DNA from: JANQOH01 sp965214495
Lineage (GTDB): Bacteria > Pseudomonadota > Alphaproteobacteria > UBA7887
DNA: 64,000 nt
NCBI GenBank assembly: GCA_965214495.1
Contig: OZ243958.1
Span: 2,728,001-2,792,000, forward strand
Direction: 5' to 3'
Positions within the stretch are counted from its first letter, which is position 1. Every line of letters starts with the position of its first letter. Under the pieces are notes generated by a model. That model was not told where the DNA came from. It did no database searches and saw nothing but the letters and a program-made list of their open reading frames with translations. A program made the position numbers and the translations under genes. Shown here piece after piece: positions 55,121 through 64,000 of the stretch.

Positions 55121-55615
55121 CCATCGATGCCCGGTCGATTTGAAATTCCGGGCGAGTCCCTGAAGAGATGTTTCGTTGGACGATTTATCGAGAATGATCA
55201 ATCCTCGTTGCGTATTCCCCCCCTTATGAAGGCGGCCCAAAAACCTGTCGAAACGGTTACATATTTGCTCAAAAGCGTATTCCATAGGGTCTTCAGGCGA
55301 CAGAGCCGCTTTGTGGATCGCCGCCGCGAAAATCGTTGCAAATTTTGACTGTGCAATGATATCCAAGGCTTCCTGATACACGGCAAAACGCCGATCTTTG
55401 GGTATCCGCCGCCACTGCTTCTTGCCGGCGCGGATGTCGGTCCCGCGAAATTCGATGTCTTCCGGCGCGACTGACCAAGTTCGCCGCGCCAAGCCTTCCA
55501 GCTTCTCAGAGTGCCAATGCACCTGCCGTTCAAACACGGACATTCCGGCAAGCACGATATGCCGGTCGGACGGATTACGAACCGAGCCTGAATCGTCCAG
55601 ATACAACAGGTACAT
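55121..55615 (-). pseudogene. N-terminal fragment of a split DUF3800 gene
   Basis: 165 codons from ATG 55615: MYLLYLDDSGS carries the conserved N-terminal Asp residues of DUF3800, followed by the HIVLAGMSVFERQVHWHSEKLEGL segment and LIILDKSSNETSLQGLARNFKSTGHRWGQ. After this the frame runs into unrelated Arg-rich sequence. The missing end is found at 53712-53957. A good promoter lies upstream, so the locus was probably functional until recently. Confidence 0.75.
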
Positions 55616-55693
55616 AACGTATATGAAAAAGGCGGCCGGGAGGAGTATCCACCCCAACGGCTCGCTACGGCAAACCTCCCAACCGCAAAATGC

Positions 55694-55721
55694 ATAATAT
55701 GTACTCAAGACCGGGTGTCAA
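55694..55721 (-). promoter_or_regulatory. Promoter of the split DUF3800 gene
   Basis: On the minus strand TTGACA (55716-55721) and TATTAT (55694-55699) are 16 nt apart, a near-consensus sigma-70 promoter, about 80 nt before the ATG. It may now drive the HicB-like and secreted protein genes inserted downstream. Confidence 0.7.
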
Positions 55722-56179
55722 CCGTGCATCGTCGATTTTTGGTAGTATCTCAATTTGATAAATTATCGCGGTTCGTTCGCCGTGTGATGTATGTCGGCGA
55801 TGACAGCCGGTGCGCAGGCATCCCGCCTGAATATTCAATCCTTGCGCGCTTCGAGCGTCTGCGGGCGGGGCGCTTGCGCACCCGGGCCCGGCAGCGTATC
55901 GATTTCAAACTGAGACGCTACCCGATTTTTCTGCGTTGAAGCGGCCCGGCCTTGTAGCCCGACGGCGACGCCACGATCAACTTTGCGCGGGGATATCGTT
56001 GGGCGTGATCACGTGACGCCGCTTCGGCAAGCCCCGCCCGATTCGGCGTTGCGAGCTGTTCGTCCTGCAGCCCGACATCGGCTATCGCAAGCGACGGGTG
56101 GAACCAGGGGAGGCGGGCTGACAACCGGCCGTGACCGTGAAATCGTGCCGACGTATCGACCCTCGAGGCGAGATTCGTC
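55722..56179. other. Gene-free region before dnaE
   Basis: 458 nt with no convincing gene. One short plus-strand frame (55715-55939) has no ribosome site and no recognisable domain. The right part should hold the dnaE promoter, which I could not identify. Confidence 0.5.
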
Positions 56180-59100
56180 ATGGCGCATGCCGACTTCATC
56201 CATCTGCGTGTCCACACGGCATTCTCTTTGTCGCAAGGAGCGATCGGGGTGGCCGACCTCGCGGCGCTGTGCCGTGAATACCGGATGCCCGCGGTCGCCA
56301 TTACCGACACCGGCAATCTGTTCGGCGCCATGGAATTCTCCCGGCGCTGCGCGGATGCGGGAGTGCAACCGATCATCGGCTGCGACCTCGGCCTGAGCGT
56401 GGATGACGGACGATCCGGCCGCGACGTCACGCCGCTCCCCGACCGGCTCGTGGCGCTGGCGCAGAACGAGACCGGCTATCGCAACCTCATCAAGCTGTCG
56501 AGCGCGGGTTATCTCGACACCGACGCGGCGGAGCCGCAGATCGACTGGTCCACGCTCGCCGCGCACGCGGAGGGGTTGATCGTTCTGACCGGCGGCGCGG
56601 CGGGGCCGGTGGGCCGGCTCCTCGCCGACGGCCAGCGCACCGCAGCCCGCGCCCGGCTGAGCGCCCTGGCGGAGATATTCCCCGATCGCCTGTATGTCGA
56701 GATCCAGCGCCACGGTCTTGCCGAAGAAACCGCGGTCGAAGGCGGCATGGTCGCGCTGGCTCACGAGACCGGCCTGCCGCTGGTTGCGACGAACGAAGCT
56801 TTCTTCCCCACCGCCGAGATGCACGAAGCCCACGACGCGCTGTTGTGCATCGCCCACGGGGCCTACGTGTCTCAACCCGACCGGCCGCGAGTCTCGCCGG
56901 AGCACTACTTCAAGACCGCCGACCTGATGCGGGCGCTGTTCGACGACCTGCCGGAGGCGGTGGACAACACGCTGGCGGTGGCGCGCCGGTGTGCCTGGCG
57001 AGTCGAGCCGCGCCCGCCATTGCTGCCGACCGCGCCGAAGCTCGGCGAGCGTGCCGACGAGGCCGCCAGCCTGCGCCGCGCCGCCCAAGCCGGTCTCGAC
57101 GCGCGCCTCGCGGCGCAGCCGCTCGACGCCGCGGTGTCGACACCGGAGCGCGAAGCCGCCGCTGTGCCGTATTACGAGCGCTTGCGCTACGAGCTCGACG
57201 TCATCATCGACATGGGCTTTGCGGGCTACTTCCTCATCGTTGCCGATTTCGTGCAATGGGCGAAGGCGCAGGGCATCGCGGTGGGGCCGGGACGCGGCTC
57301 CGGCGCCGGGTCGGTGGTGTCATGGGCGCTCGCGATCACCGATCTCGACCCGCTGCGCTTCGGCCTCTTGTTCGAGCGTTTCCTCAACCCCGACCGCGTG
57401 TCGATGCCCGATTTCGACATCGATTTCTGCCAGGAACGCCGCGATGAAGTGATCCGCTACGTCCAGGAGGCCTACGGCCGCGGCCGCGTCGCCCAGATCA
57501 TCGCCCTCGGCAAGCTCCAGGCGCGCGCTGTGGTGCGCGATGTGGGCCGGGTGTTGCAAATGCCCTACGGCCAAGTGGACCGGCTGAGCAAGTTGATCCC
57601 CTACAACCCGGCCAATCCGGTCGGGCTTGCCGAGGCGATCGGCGCCGAGCCGCGCTTGCGCGAGGCGCGCGACAGCGACCCCGACGTGGCGCGCCTGATG
57701 CGCATCGCGCTGCAACTCGAGGGCCTCTACCGGCACGCTTCGACCCATGCTGCCGGCGTGGTGATCGGCGACCGGCAGCTCGACGCGTTGATCCCGCTCT
57801 ATCGCGACCCGCGTTCGGATCTGCCGGTCACGCAGTTCAATATGAAAGACGTCGAACAGGCCGGCCTGGTGAAGTTTGACTTTCTCGGCCTCAAAACCCT
57901 GACGGTGCTCCAGCGCGCCGTGGCCTTGCTGGCGGAGCGCGGAGTCGCGATCGACCTCGCGCGGCTGCCGTTCGATGACGCCAAAACCTGGGAGATGCTC
58001 AGCCGGGGCGACACCGCGGGCGTGTTCCAGTTCGAAAGCCCGGGCATGAGGAATTTGCTGCGCGAGGCCGGGGCTAACGTATTCGAGGATCTTGTGGCGC
58101 TGGTCGCGCTTTTCCGGCCCGGCCCGATGGAGAACATCCCCAAATACGTTGCCTGCAAGCACGGTCGCGAACGGCCCGAATTCCTGCACGAAACCATCGC
58201 CCCGATCACCGCCGACACCTACGGGGTGATCATCTACCAGGAACAGGTGATGCAGATCGCTCAGGTCTTCGCCGGCTATACGCTGGGCCAAGCCGACCTG
58301 CTGCGCCGCGCGATGGGCAAGAAGATCAAATCCGAGATGGCGGCCCAGCGCGAGACCTTTGTCAACGGCGCCATGGCGCGGGGGGTCGATCGGTCGCGCG
58401 CCACATATGTCTTCGAACTGGTGGACAAGTTCGCCGGCTACGGATTCAACAAGGCGCATTCGGTCGGCTATGCCCTGATCGCCTATCAAACGGCCTGGAT
58501 GAAGGCGAACCATCCGGTCGAATTCCTCGCCGCGCTGATGAGTCTGGACAGGGGCAATTCCGACAAGATCAGCGTGTTTCGCCAGGAACTCACGCGGCTC
58601 GGCATCGAATTGAGGCCGCCGGACGTCAATGCGTCGGGGGTGGATTTCACGGTCGAATACGAACCCGGCGGACAGGGCGCGATCCGTTACGCGCTTGCCG
58701 CGATCAAGAATGTCGGCGCGGGTGCGATGGAGAACGTCGTCACGGAGAGGACACGGAACGGGCGCTTCAAAGACCTGTTCGATTTTGCCGGCCGCCTCGA
58801 CCCCGCTTGGCTCAACAAGCGCCAGATCGAAAATCTCGCCAAGGCCGGGGCGTTCGATTCCACCGATCCGAACCGCCGGCAGGTGACCGAGGCCGCCGAA
58901 CTGCTTCTGCGCCACGCCAGCCTCACCAGCGCGGAACGGGTCAGTGGACAGTCGAACCTGTTCGGCGAGACCGTGGAGGATGTGCCGACACCGCATCTGC
59001 CATTGGTTGAAGACTGGCTGGCGTTCGACCGGCTGCGCTGCGAGTTCGACGCGCTCGGGTTCTATCTGTCGGCGCATCCGCTGGACGCCTACGGCGACAG

Positions 59101-59647
59101 CCTGTCGCGGCTCGACGTGACGGCGTTCGCCGCGCTCGAAGCCAATGGCGCGAGCCGCGCCAAGCTGTCCGGCGTGGTGCTGGCGAAGCGGGAACGCAAC
59201 GCCCGCGGCGGCCGGGCGGCGTTCCTTCAGATGTGCGACCAAAGCGGCTTTTTCGAGCTCGGCGTGTTCGCCGAATGCCGGATCGAAACGAGGGAACTTC
59301 TCGATCCCGGTCAGATGCTGCTCGTCGAGGCAACGGTGTCGCGCGAAGACGACCGCGTGCGTCTGAACGCACAGCGGATCGAATCGCTGGACGCGCGCGC
59401 CGCGCGGCAATGCGGTGGCTTCCGGGTGTTTCTGGCGGAAGACGTGGCGCTTGGAGCGCTTCGCTCGGTCATTGCGCGTGAGCGCGGCGACGGGCCGGGT
59501 CACGCCCGCATGGTTCTGGTCGCGCCGTTCGGCGAGAAGGGCGAGGTGGAGATCGCTCTCGACGGCGCCTATCTCGCGTCGCCCGCCGCGCGCGCGGCGT
59601 TGAAATCCGTCCCCGGCGTGCGCGAAGTGCACGATCTGGCGGGTTGA
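56180..59647 (+). CDS. dnaE: DNA polymerase III alpha subunit
   Basis: 1155 residues, DnaE1 length. Order: N-terminal PHP domain (HADFIHLRVHTAFSLSQGAI), polymerase core with GPGRGSGAGS and catalytic Asp pair in PDFDIDF (about 409-415), thumb and fingers, GYGFNKAHSVGYALIAYQTAW, helix-hairpin-helix, OB fold and C-terminal tau-binding part. It is the main replicative polymerase. The ATG is preceded by no strong ribosome site. It is alone on its strand here. Confidence 0.98.
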   Translation: MAHADFIHLRVHTAFSLSQGAIGVADLAALCREYRMPAVAITDTGNLFGAMEFSRRCADAGVQPIIGCDLGLSVDDGRSGRDVTPLPDRLVALAQNETGYRNLIKLSSAGYLDTDAAEPQIDWSTLAAHAEGLIVLTGGAAGPVGRLLADGQRTAARARLSALAEIFPDRLYVEIQRHGLAEETAVEGGMVALAHETGLPLVATNEAFFPTAEMHEAHDALLCIAHGAYVSQPDRPRVSPEHYFKTADLMRALFDDLPEAVDNTLAVARRCAWRVEPRPPLLPTAPKLGERADEAASLRRAAQAGLDARLAAQPLDAAVSTPEREAAAVPYYERLRYELDVIIDMGFAGYFLIVADFVQWAKAQGIAVGPGRGSGAGSVVSWALAITDLDPLRFGLLFERFLNPDRVSMPDFDIDFCQERRDEVIRYVQEAYGRGRVAQIIALGKLQARAVVRDVGRVLQMPYGQVDRLSKLIPYNPANPVGLAEAIGAEPRLREARDSDPDVARLMRIALQLEGLYRHASTHAAGVVIGDRQLDALIPLYRDPRSDLPVTQFNMKDVEQAGLVKFDFLGLKTLTVLQRAVALLAERGVAIDLARLPFDDAKTWEMLSRGDTAGVFQFESPGMRNLLREAGANVFEDLVALVALFRPGPMENIPKYVACKHGRERPEFLHETIAPITADTYGVIIYQEQVMQIAQVFAGYTLGQADLLRRAMGKKIKSEMAAQRETFVNGAMARGVDRSRATYVFELVDKFAGYGFNKAHSVGYALIAYQTAWMKANHPVEFLAALMSLDRGNSDKISVFRQELTRLGIELRPPDVNASGVDFTVEYEPGGQGAIRYALAAIKNVGAGAMENVVTERTRNGRFKDLFDFAGRLDPAWLNKRQIENLAKAGAFDSTDPNRRQVTEAAELLLRHASLTSAERVSGQSNLFGETVEDVPTPHLPLVEDWLAFDRLRCEFDALGFYLSAHPLDAYGDSLSRLDVTAFAALEANGASRAKLSGVVLAKRERNARGGRAAFLQMCDQSGFFELGVFAECRIETRELLDPGQMLLVEATVSREDDRVRLNAQRIESLDARAARQCGGFRVFLAEDVALGALRSVIARERGDGPGHARMVLVAPFGEKGEVEIALDGAYLASPAARAALKSVPGVREVHDLAG

Positions 59648-59785
59648 CCGTATTCGTGCGGATGGCGAAGACGCGGGAGCCGAGTCGCCTTCCGCGCCCG
59701 GATCCCGGTCTCGCGGTGCGTTGAAAATCACTTCCGGCGGCGCTATCGAACGGCCCATGCTCGTGCGACGCGATCCCGCCCGCGG

Positions 59786-62700
59786 GTGGGAACCGTGACG
59801 GTTCCCGCTTCGATCTCCCGGCTGTCGATCGCCAATCGCGGCGAGATCGCGATCCGCATCGCGCGTGCGGCGGCCGATTTCGGTGCGCGCAGTGTTGCGA
59901 TGTATGGCGCCGACGACGCGTCGTCGCTGCATACGCGCATGGCCGACCGGGCAGTGGCGCTGCCCGGCGTGGGCGTGGCCGCCTGGCTCGATGCCGACGC
60001 GATCATCGATGCTGCCCGCCGCGCCGGTTGCGACGCCGTGCACCCCGGCTACGGTTTCCTTGCCGAGAACGCAGATTTCGCCGAAACGTGCGCCGGCGCC
60101 GGGCTGATTTTCGTCGGTCCGTCGCCCGAGACCCTGCGCCTGTTCGGCGACAAGACCCGCGCGCGCGCCGCCGCCGCGGCGGCCGACATTCCGGTCCTTG
60201 CCGGGACCGACGGCGTCGCGACGCGCGAACAGGCACGCGAATTTCTCGCCGCACACGGTGCGGTCATGATCAAGGCCGCGCTCGGCGGCGGGGGGCGCGG
60301 GATGCGCCCGGTCCGTGATGCCGCCGATCTCGACGCCGCCTGGGACCGCTGCCGATCCGAGGCCGAAGCGGCGTTCGGCGATGGCGGCGTCTATGTCGAG
60401 GAACTGATCCCCCGGGCGCGCCATGTCGAGGTGCAGATTCTCGGCGACGGTTCGGGCCGTGTGGTTCATGCGGGAGAGCGCGCGTGCAGCGTGCAGCGCC
60501 GCCATCAGAAGCTCGTCGAGCTCGCCCCCGACCCCTCGCTGCCCGGCGATTTGCGCGACGCGCTGACGGCGGCGGCGGTGCGACTCGGCGAAACCGTGCG
60601 CTACCGCAATCTCGGCACGGTCGAGTTCCTGGTCGGCGAGGACGGGCGCTTCGCGTTCATCGAAGCCAATGCGCGATTGCAGGTCGAGCACACGGTTACC
60701 GAGGCGGTGACCGGGCTCGACCTCGCGCGGCTGCAACTCGAACTCGCATCCGCGCGGTCGCTCGACGACCTCGGACTCGATCAGGCGCGTATTCCGACGC
60801 CCTCCGGATGCGCGATCCAACTGCGCGTCAATCTCGAAACCATGACAGCGGACGGCGGTGCACGGCCGACCGGCGGCGTGCTGACGGCCTACGATCCGCC
60901 TTCAGGGCCCGGCGTCCGCGTCGACGGCTACGGCTACGCCGGCTATCGCACCAATCCGCGTTTCGATTCGCTGCTGGCCAAGGTGATCGTGCATTCGCCG
61001 CGTCGCGACGCGGCAGCGCTTGCGGCCCGTGCCTCGCGCGCCCTGTCGGAGTTTCGCATCGCCGGCGCCGACACCAACATCGGTTTCCTGCAAGCGCTGC
61101 TGGCGCGCCCCGAAGTCGCGGCGGGGGAGGCCCACACGCGCTTCGTCGACGACCACATCGACGACCTGATGGCGGCAACGGAAACACCGCCGCCGCGCCG
61201 GCATTTCGGCGCCTCCGACGATGCCGCCCCGGACTGCCCGGCAAAGAGTGTCCGCGCCGGGGCAACGGTCGATCGCATCGACCCTCTGGCAGTGCTCGAC
61301 CACGGCCGCAGCCCGGTCTCCGACCATCGCGTCGAGCCGTCCGCCGCGCCGGCCGGCGCCGTGCCACTGCGGGCGCCGATGCAGGGGACGATCGTCGGTA
61401 TCGACATCGAAGCCGGTGCGTTGGTGCCGCGAGGCGGCGCCGTTCTGGTGATGGAGTCGATGAAGATGGAACACGTGATCGTCGCCGAGACCGCCGGGTC
61501 GGTGCTGTCCTGCGCGGTCGCGGTCGGCGACACGGTGTTCGAGGGCGATCCGCTGGCTTTCATCGAGCCGCGCGACGTGGCCGCCGCAGAGACCGGCGCG
61601 GAAGACGCCGTGGATCTCGACTTCATCCGTCCCGATCTCGCTGAAGCGCGCGACCGTCACACGCTCGGTCTCGACGACGCGCGGCCCGATGCGGTGGCGC
61701 GCCGGCGGCGGACCGATCACCGCACCGCGCGCGAGAACGTCTCCGACCTCTGCGACGCCGACAGCTTCGTCGAATACGGTCCGCTGGTCATTGCCGCGCA
61801 ACGGCAGCGCCGCGATCTCGACGATCTGATCCGGCGCACGCCGGCCGATGGCCTCGTTGCGGGGATCGGCCGGGTCAATGGCGACCTCTTTTCCGTCGCG
61901 GAGTCGCGTTGCGTGGTGATGTCGTACGACTACACGGTGCTCGCCGGCACGCAGGGGTTCAAGAACCATGAGAAGAAGGACCGGATGTTTCTGCTCGCCG
62001 AGAAGTGGCGGCTGCCGCTGGTCTTCTTCACCGAAGGCGGCGGTGGGCGCCCCGGCGACACGGACGGCGCGCCGCCCGCCGGGCTGCACGTCGAAGCGTT
62101 CCATTTCTTCGCCCGCCTGTCCGGCCTCGTGCCGCTGGTCGGCATCGCGTCGGGGCGGTGTTTCGCCGGTAATGCGGCGTTGCTCGGCTGCTGCGACGTG
62201 GTGATCGCGACCGCCGACTCGACCATCGGCATGGGCGGCCCGGCGATGATCGAGGGCGGCGGGCTCGGCGTCTTCCGCCCGGAGGAAGTCGGGCCTATGG
62301 CGGTGCAGCGCGCCAATGGCGTTGTCGACGTCGCGGTGGACGACGAAGCGGAGGCGGTCCGCGTGGCGAAGAAATACCTGTCCTATTTCCAGGGCCGGAC
62401 GGACGGCTGGTCGTGCGCTGACCAGCGCCGGTTACGCATGGCCGTCCCGGAGAACCGCCTGCGGGTCTATGACGTGCGCGAGGTGGTCGATCTCCTTGCC
62501 GACACCGGTTCGGTGCTGGAGCTCCGGCGCGATTTCGGCCCCGGCGTCGTCACCGCGTTGATCCGCGTCGAGGGCCGCCCGCTGGGCCTGATCGCGAACA
62601 ATCCCCGCCACCTCGCCGGCGCCATCGACAGCGACGGGGCGGACAAGGCGGCGCGTTTCATGCAGCTCTGCGACGCGCACGACCTGCCGATCCTCGTATT

Positions 62701-63181
62701 GTGCGACACCCCCGGCATGATGGTCGGCCCCGAGATCGAGAAGACGGCGCTGGTGCGCCATTGCTGCCGCCTGTTCGTCACCGGCGCGAGTGTCGAAGTG
62801 CCGATCTTCACCATCGTGCTGCGCAAGGCCTATGGACTCGGCGCGCAAGCCATGGCGGGCGGCAGCTTCCGCACGCCGATGTTCACCGTCGCCTGGCCGA
62901 CCGGCGAGTTCGGCGGCATGGGGCTGGAGGGATTCGTGAAGCTCGGCTACCGCAAGGAACTGGAGGCGGTCGCCGACGCCGGTGCGCGCAAGGCGCTGTT
63001 CGACGAGATGGTGGCGCAGGCATACGAGCACGGCAAGGCGCTGAACACCGCCTCGCATTTCGAATTCGACGACGTGATCGATCCGTTCGACTCGCGACGC
63101 TGGATCGTCGCCGGGCTGGACAACCTGCCGCCGCGACCGCCGCGAACCGGCAAGCGGCGTCCCAACGTCGATAGCTGGTAG
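59786..63181 (+). CDS. Single-chain acyl-CoA carboxylase (BC-BCCP-CT fusion)
   Basis: 1131 residues. Biotin carboxylase domain (1 to about 450; ANRGEIAIRI, GGGGRGMR, EANARLQVEH), biotin carrier with MESMKMEHVI (biotinyl Lys at about 560), then a carboxyltransferase of beta then alpha type (about 620 to 1110; EGGGLGVFRPEEVG and the VPIFTIVLRKAYGLGAQAM segment). This order matches bacterial long-chain/acyl-CoA carboxylases that work as one polypeptide. GTG 59786 or GTG 59795 may be the start; the second has GGTGGG upstream. The preferred acyl-CoA is unknown. Confidence 0.92.
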   Translation: MGTVTVPASISRLSIANRGEIAIRIARAAADFGARSVAMYGADDASSLHTRMADRAVALPGVGVAAWLDADAIIDAARRAGCDAVHPGYGFLAENADFAETCAGAGLIFVGPSPETLRLFGDKTRARAAAAAADIPVLAGTDGVATREQAREFLAAHGAVMIKAALGGGGRGMRPVRDAADLDAAWDRCRSEAEAAFGDGGVYVEELIPRARHVEVQILGDGSGRVVHAGERACSVQRRHQKLVELAPDPSLPGDLRDALTAAAVRLGETVRYRNLGTVEFLVGEDGRFAFIEANARLQVEHTVTEAVTGLDLARLQLELASARSLDDLGLDQARIPTPSGCAIQLRVNLETMTADGGARPTGGVLTAYDPPSGPGVRVDGYGYAGYRTNPRFDSLLAKVIVHSPRRDAAALAARASRALSEFRIAGADTNIGFLQALLARPEVAAGEAHTRFVDDHIDDLMAATETPPPRRHFGASDDAAPDCPAKSVRAGATVDRIDPLAVLDHGRSPVSDHRVEPSAAPAGAVPLRAPMQGTIVGIDIEAGALVPRGGAVLVMESMKMEHVIVAETAGSVLSCAVAVGDTVFEGDPLAFIEPRDVAAAETGAEDAVDLDFIRPDLAEARDRHTLGLDDARPDAVARRRRTDHRTARENVSDLCDADSFVEYGPLVIAAQRQRRDLDDLIRRTPADGLVAGIGRVNGDLFSVAESRCVVMSYDYTVLAGTQGFKNHEKKDRMFLLAEKWRLPLVFFTEGGGGRPGDTDGAPPAGLHVEAFHFFARLSGLVPLVGIASGRCFAGNAALLGCCDVVIATADSTIGMGGPAMIEGGGLGVFRPEEVGPMAVQRANGVVDVAVDDEAEAVRVAKKYLSYFQGRTDGWSCADQRRLRMAVPENRLRVYDVREVVDLLADTGSVLELRRDFGPGVVTALIRVEGRPLGLIANNPRHLAGAIDSDGADKAARFMQLCDAHDLPILVLCDTPGMMVGPEIEKTALVRHCCRLFVTGASVEVPIFTIVLRKAYGLGAQAMAGGSFRTPMFTVAWPTGEFGGMGLEGFVKLGYRKELEAVADAGARKALFDEMVAQAYEHGKALNTASHFEFDDVIDPFDSRRWIVAGLDNLPPRPPRTGKRRPNVDSW

Positions 63182-63196
63182 GCTGGCGCCGGCGCC

Positions 63197-64000
63197 TCAA
63201 CCGCTCCCGGACGGCCGGCGCGAGCCGTCGGCAAGCGCAGCGCCGTGCGGCGCGCTGCGCGTATCCACCGTGATGACCACCGACATGCCCGGCACCACGC
63301 GCCCGGCAAGGTCTTCAGGCACCTTGTAGAGGATTTTCACCGGAACCCGCTGCACGACCTTGACGAAATTGCCGGTGGCGTTCTGCGGCGGCAACAGGCT
63401 GAATTCGGCCGCACTCGCCGGCGCCAGGCTGCTGAGCCTGCCGGTCAGAACGATGCCGGGGAAGGCGTCGATCTCGATGCGGGCTTCCTGACCGGCACGC
63501 AACCGCGATAGCTGGGTCTCCTTGAAATTGGCGACGATGTAGGTGTCGTAGAGCGGCACCACCGCCATCATCGGCCAGCCGGCCTCGGTGTACATCCCGG
63601 GTTCGACCCGAAGATTACCGATGACGCCGGCGACCGGCGCGGTGACCAGCGTGTCCGACAGGGCGATCTCGGCCGCGTCGAGCGCCGAGGCGGCCTGCGC
63701 AGCAAGTGCGCGCAGGCGTTCGATCTCGCGCTCGAGCCGGCGGACGTCGCTGTCGAAGACAGGGATGCGGTCGCGCGCCGCCGCGAGTTCGGCTTCGGCG
63801 TGCGCTACCTCGGCCTTTGCAGTGCGATGGGCCGTTGCGACAGCTTCGTATTTCTGCCGGCTGCCGGTCTGACGTTCGAGCAGTTCGCGGTACCGCGCAA
63901 CCTCGCGTGCGGCCTGATCCTCCTGCGCCTTCGCCGCCTCCAACCGCGCCGCCGCCTGGTCGATCAGCGAGTGCTGCAACCGCCTCCGCGCCTTCATGTT
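63197..64000 (-). CDS. HlyD/EmrA-type efflux adaptor (5' end outside window)
   Basis: The visible 267 codons run to the window edge. Long coiled-coil helices (AAARLEAAKAQEDQAAREVARYRELLE and onward), then a lipoyl-like half (ITAPVAGVIGN-type, here VTAPVAGVIGNLRVEPGMY) and a beta-barrel with VVPLYDTYIVANFKETQL are typical of EmrA. The N-terminal membrane anchor is missing because of the edge. It would link an inner-membrane MFS pump to an outer-membrane channel. The gene converges with the carboxylase, 15 nt apart. Confidence 0.88.
   Translation of the reverse strand, partial: NMKARRRLQHSLIDQAAARLEAAKAQEDQAAREVARYRELLERQTGSRQKYEAVATAHRTAKAEVAHAEAELAAARDRIPVFDSDVRRLEREIERLRALAAQAASALDAAEIALSDTLVTAPVAGVIGNLRVEPGMYTEAGWPMMAVVPLYDTYIVANFKETQLSRLRAGQEARIEIDAFPGIVLTGRLSSLAPASAAEFSLLPPQNATGNFVKVVQRVPVKILYKVPEDLAGRVVPGMSVVITVDTRSAPHGAALADGSRRPSGSG

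Noticed and set aside
55715..55939. 74-residue plus-strand frame before dnaE
   Set aside because: No ribosome site, no recognisable domain and unusual composition.
57320..60820. 1166-residue open frame on the minus strand
   Set aside because: Antisense to dnaE and the carboxylase; it spans two unrelated genes and shows no family motif.

Overview
The window is a high-GC, gene-dense chromosomal segment from a member of the Alphaproteobacteria. The evidence is gene content: an NDUFA12-type complex I accessory subunit, DUF2155 and Usg proteins, an IalB-family protein, and the origin-proximal set rho, mnmE, mnmG, rsmG, parA, parB with two parS sites. Many genes overlap by 4 nt (ATGA, GTGA or TTGA). 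The order within the class cannot be fixed from this sequence alone. No rRNA, CRISPR array or transposase was recognised.

Layout. 1-0.8 kb: HIT and CBS proteins. 1.4-8.6 kb: a same-strand run of a secreted HEAT-repeat protein, a DUF1194 (von Willebrand A-like) protein, a NosR-like flavin/iron-sulfur membrane protein, a small HExxH protein and a TonB-dependent receptor broken by a one-base frameshift. 8.7-14.6 kb: gltD-gltB (glutamate synthase). 14.9-18.9 kb: uppP, an unknown protein, rho and a quinone reductase. 19-21.5 kb: O6-alkylguanine-DNA repair and a DUF255 thioredoxin-fold protein. 21.6-33.1 kb: ferredoxin and mnmE, then an accessory island (a GT-C glycosyltransferase with a 16-G tract, a damaged second copy, a Uma2 nuclease), then parS, mnmG, rsmG, parA and parB.

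33.2-39.3 kb: NDUFA12, an ABC transporter whose permease carries a His/Asp/Glu-rich tandem repeat, MlaD, DUF2155, aat, an SDR, and prmA running into a tRNA-Gln. 39.3-43 kb: acyl-CoA dehydrogenase, msrB, a Tat-exported alpha/beta hydrolase and a divergent TetR regulator. 43.2-45.4 kb: groES-groEL with an extended CIRCE operator and an intrinsic terminator. 45.4-53.7 kb: usg, an MBL-fold hydrolase, a fused HyuA-HyuB enzyme, cspA, a methyltransferase, ialB and rlmN. 53.7-55.7 kb: a DUF3800 gene split in two by a 1.16-kb segment carrying a HicB-like antitoxin and a secreted protein. 56.2-64 kb: dnaE, a single-chain biotin-dependent acyl-CoA carboxylase and the end of an HlyD/EmrA-type adaptor cut by the window edge.

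Most of the window is core metabolism and information processing. The accessory parts are the NosR-like/TonB locus, the GT-C island inside the mnmE-mnmG cluster, the His-rich ABC transporter, and the interrupted DUF3800 locus. These hold the observations most worth checking.
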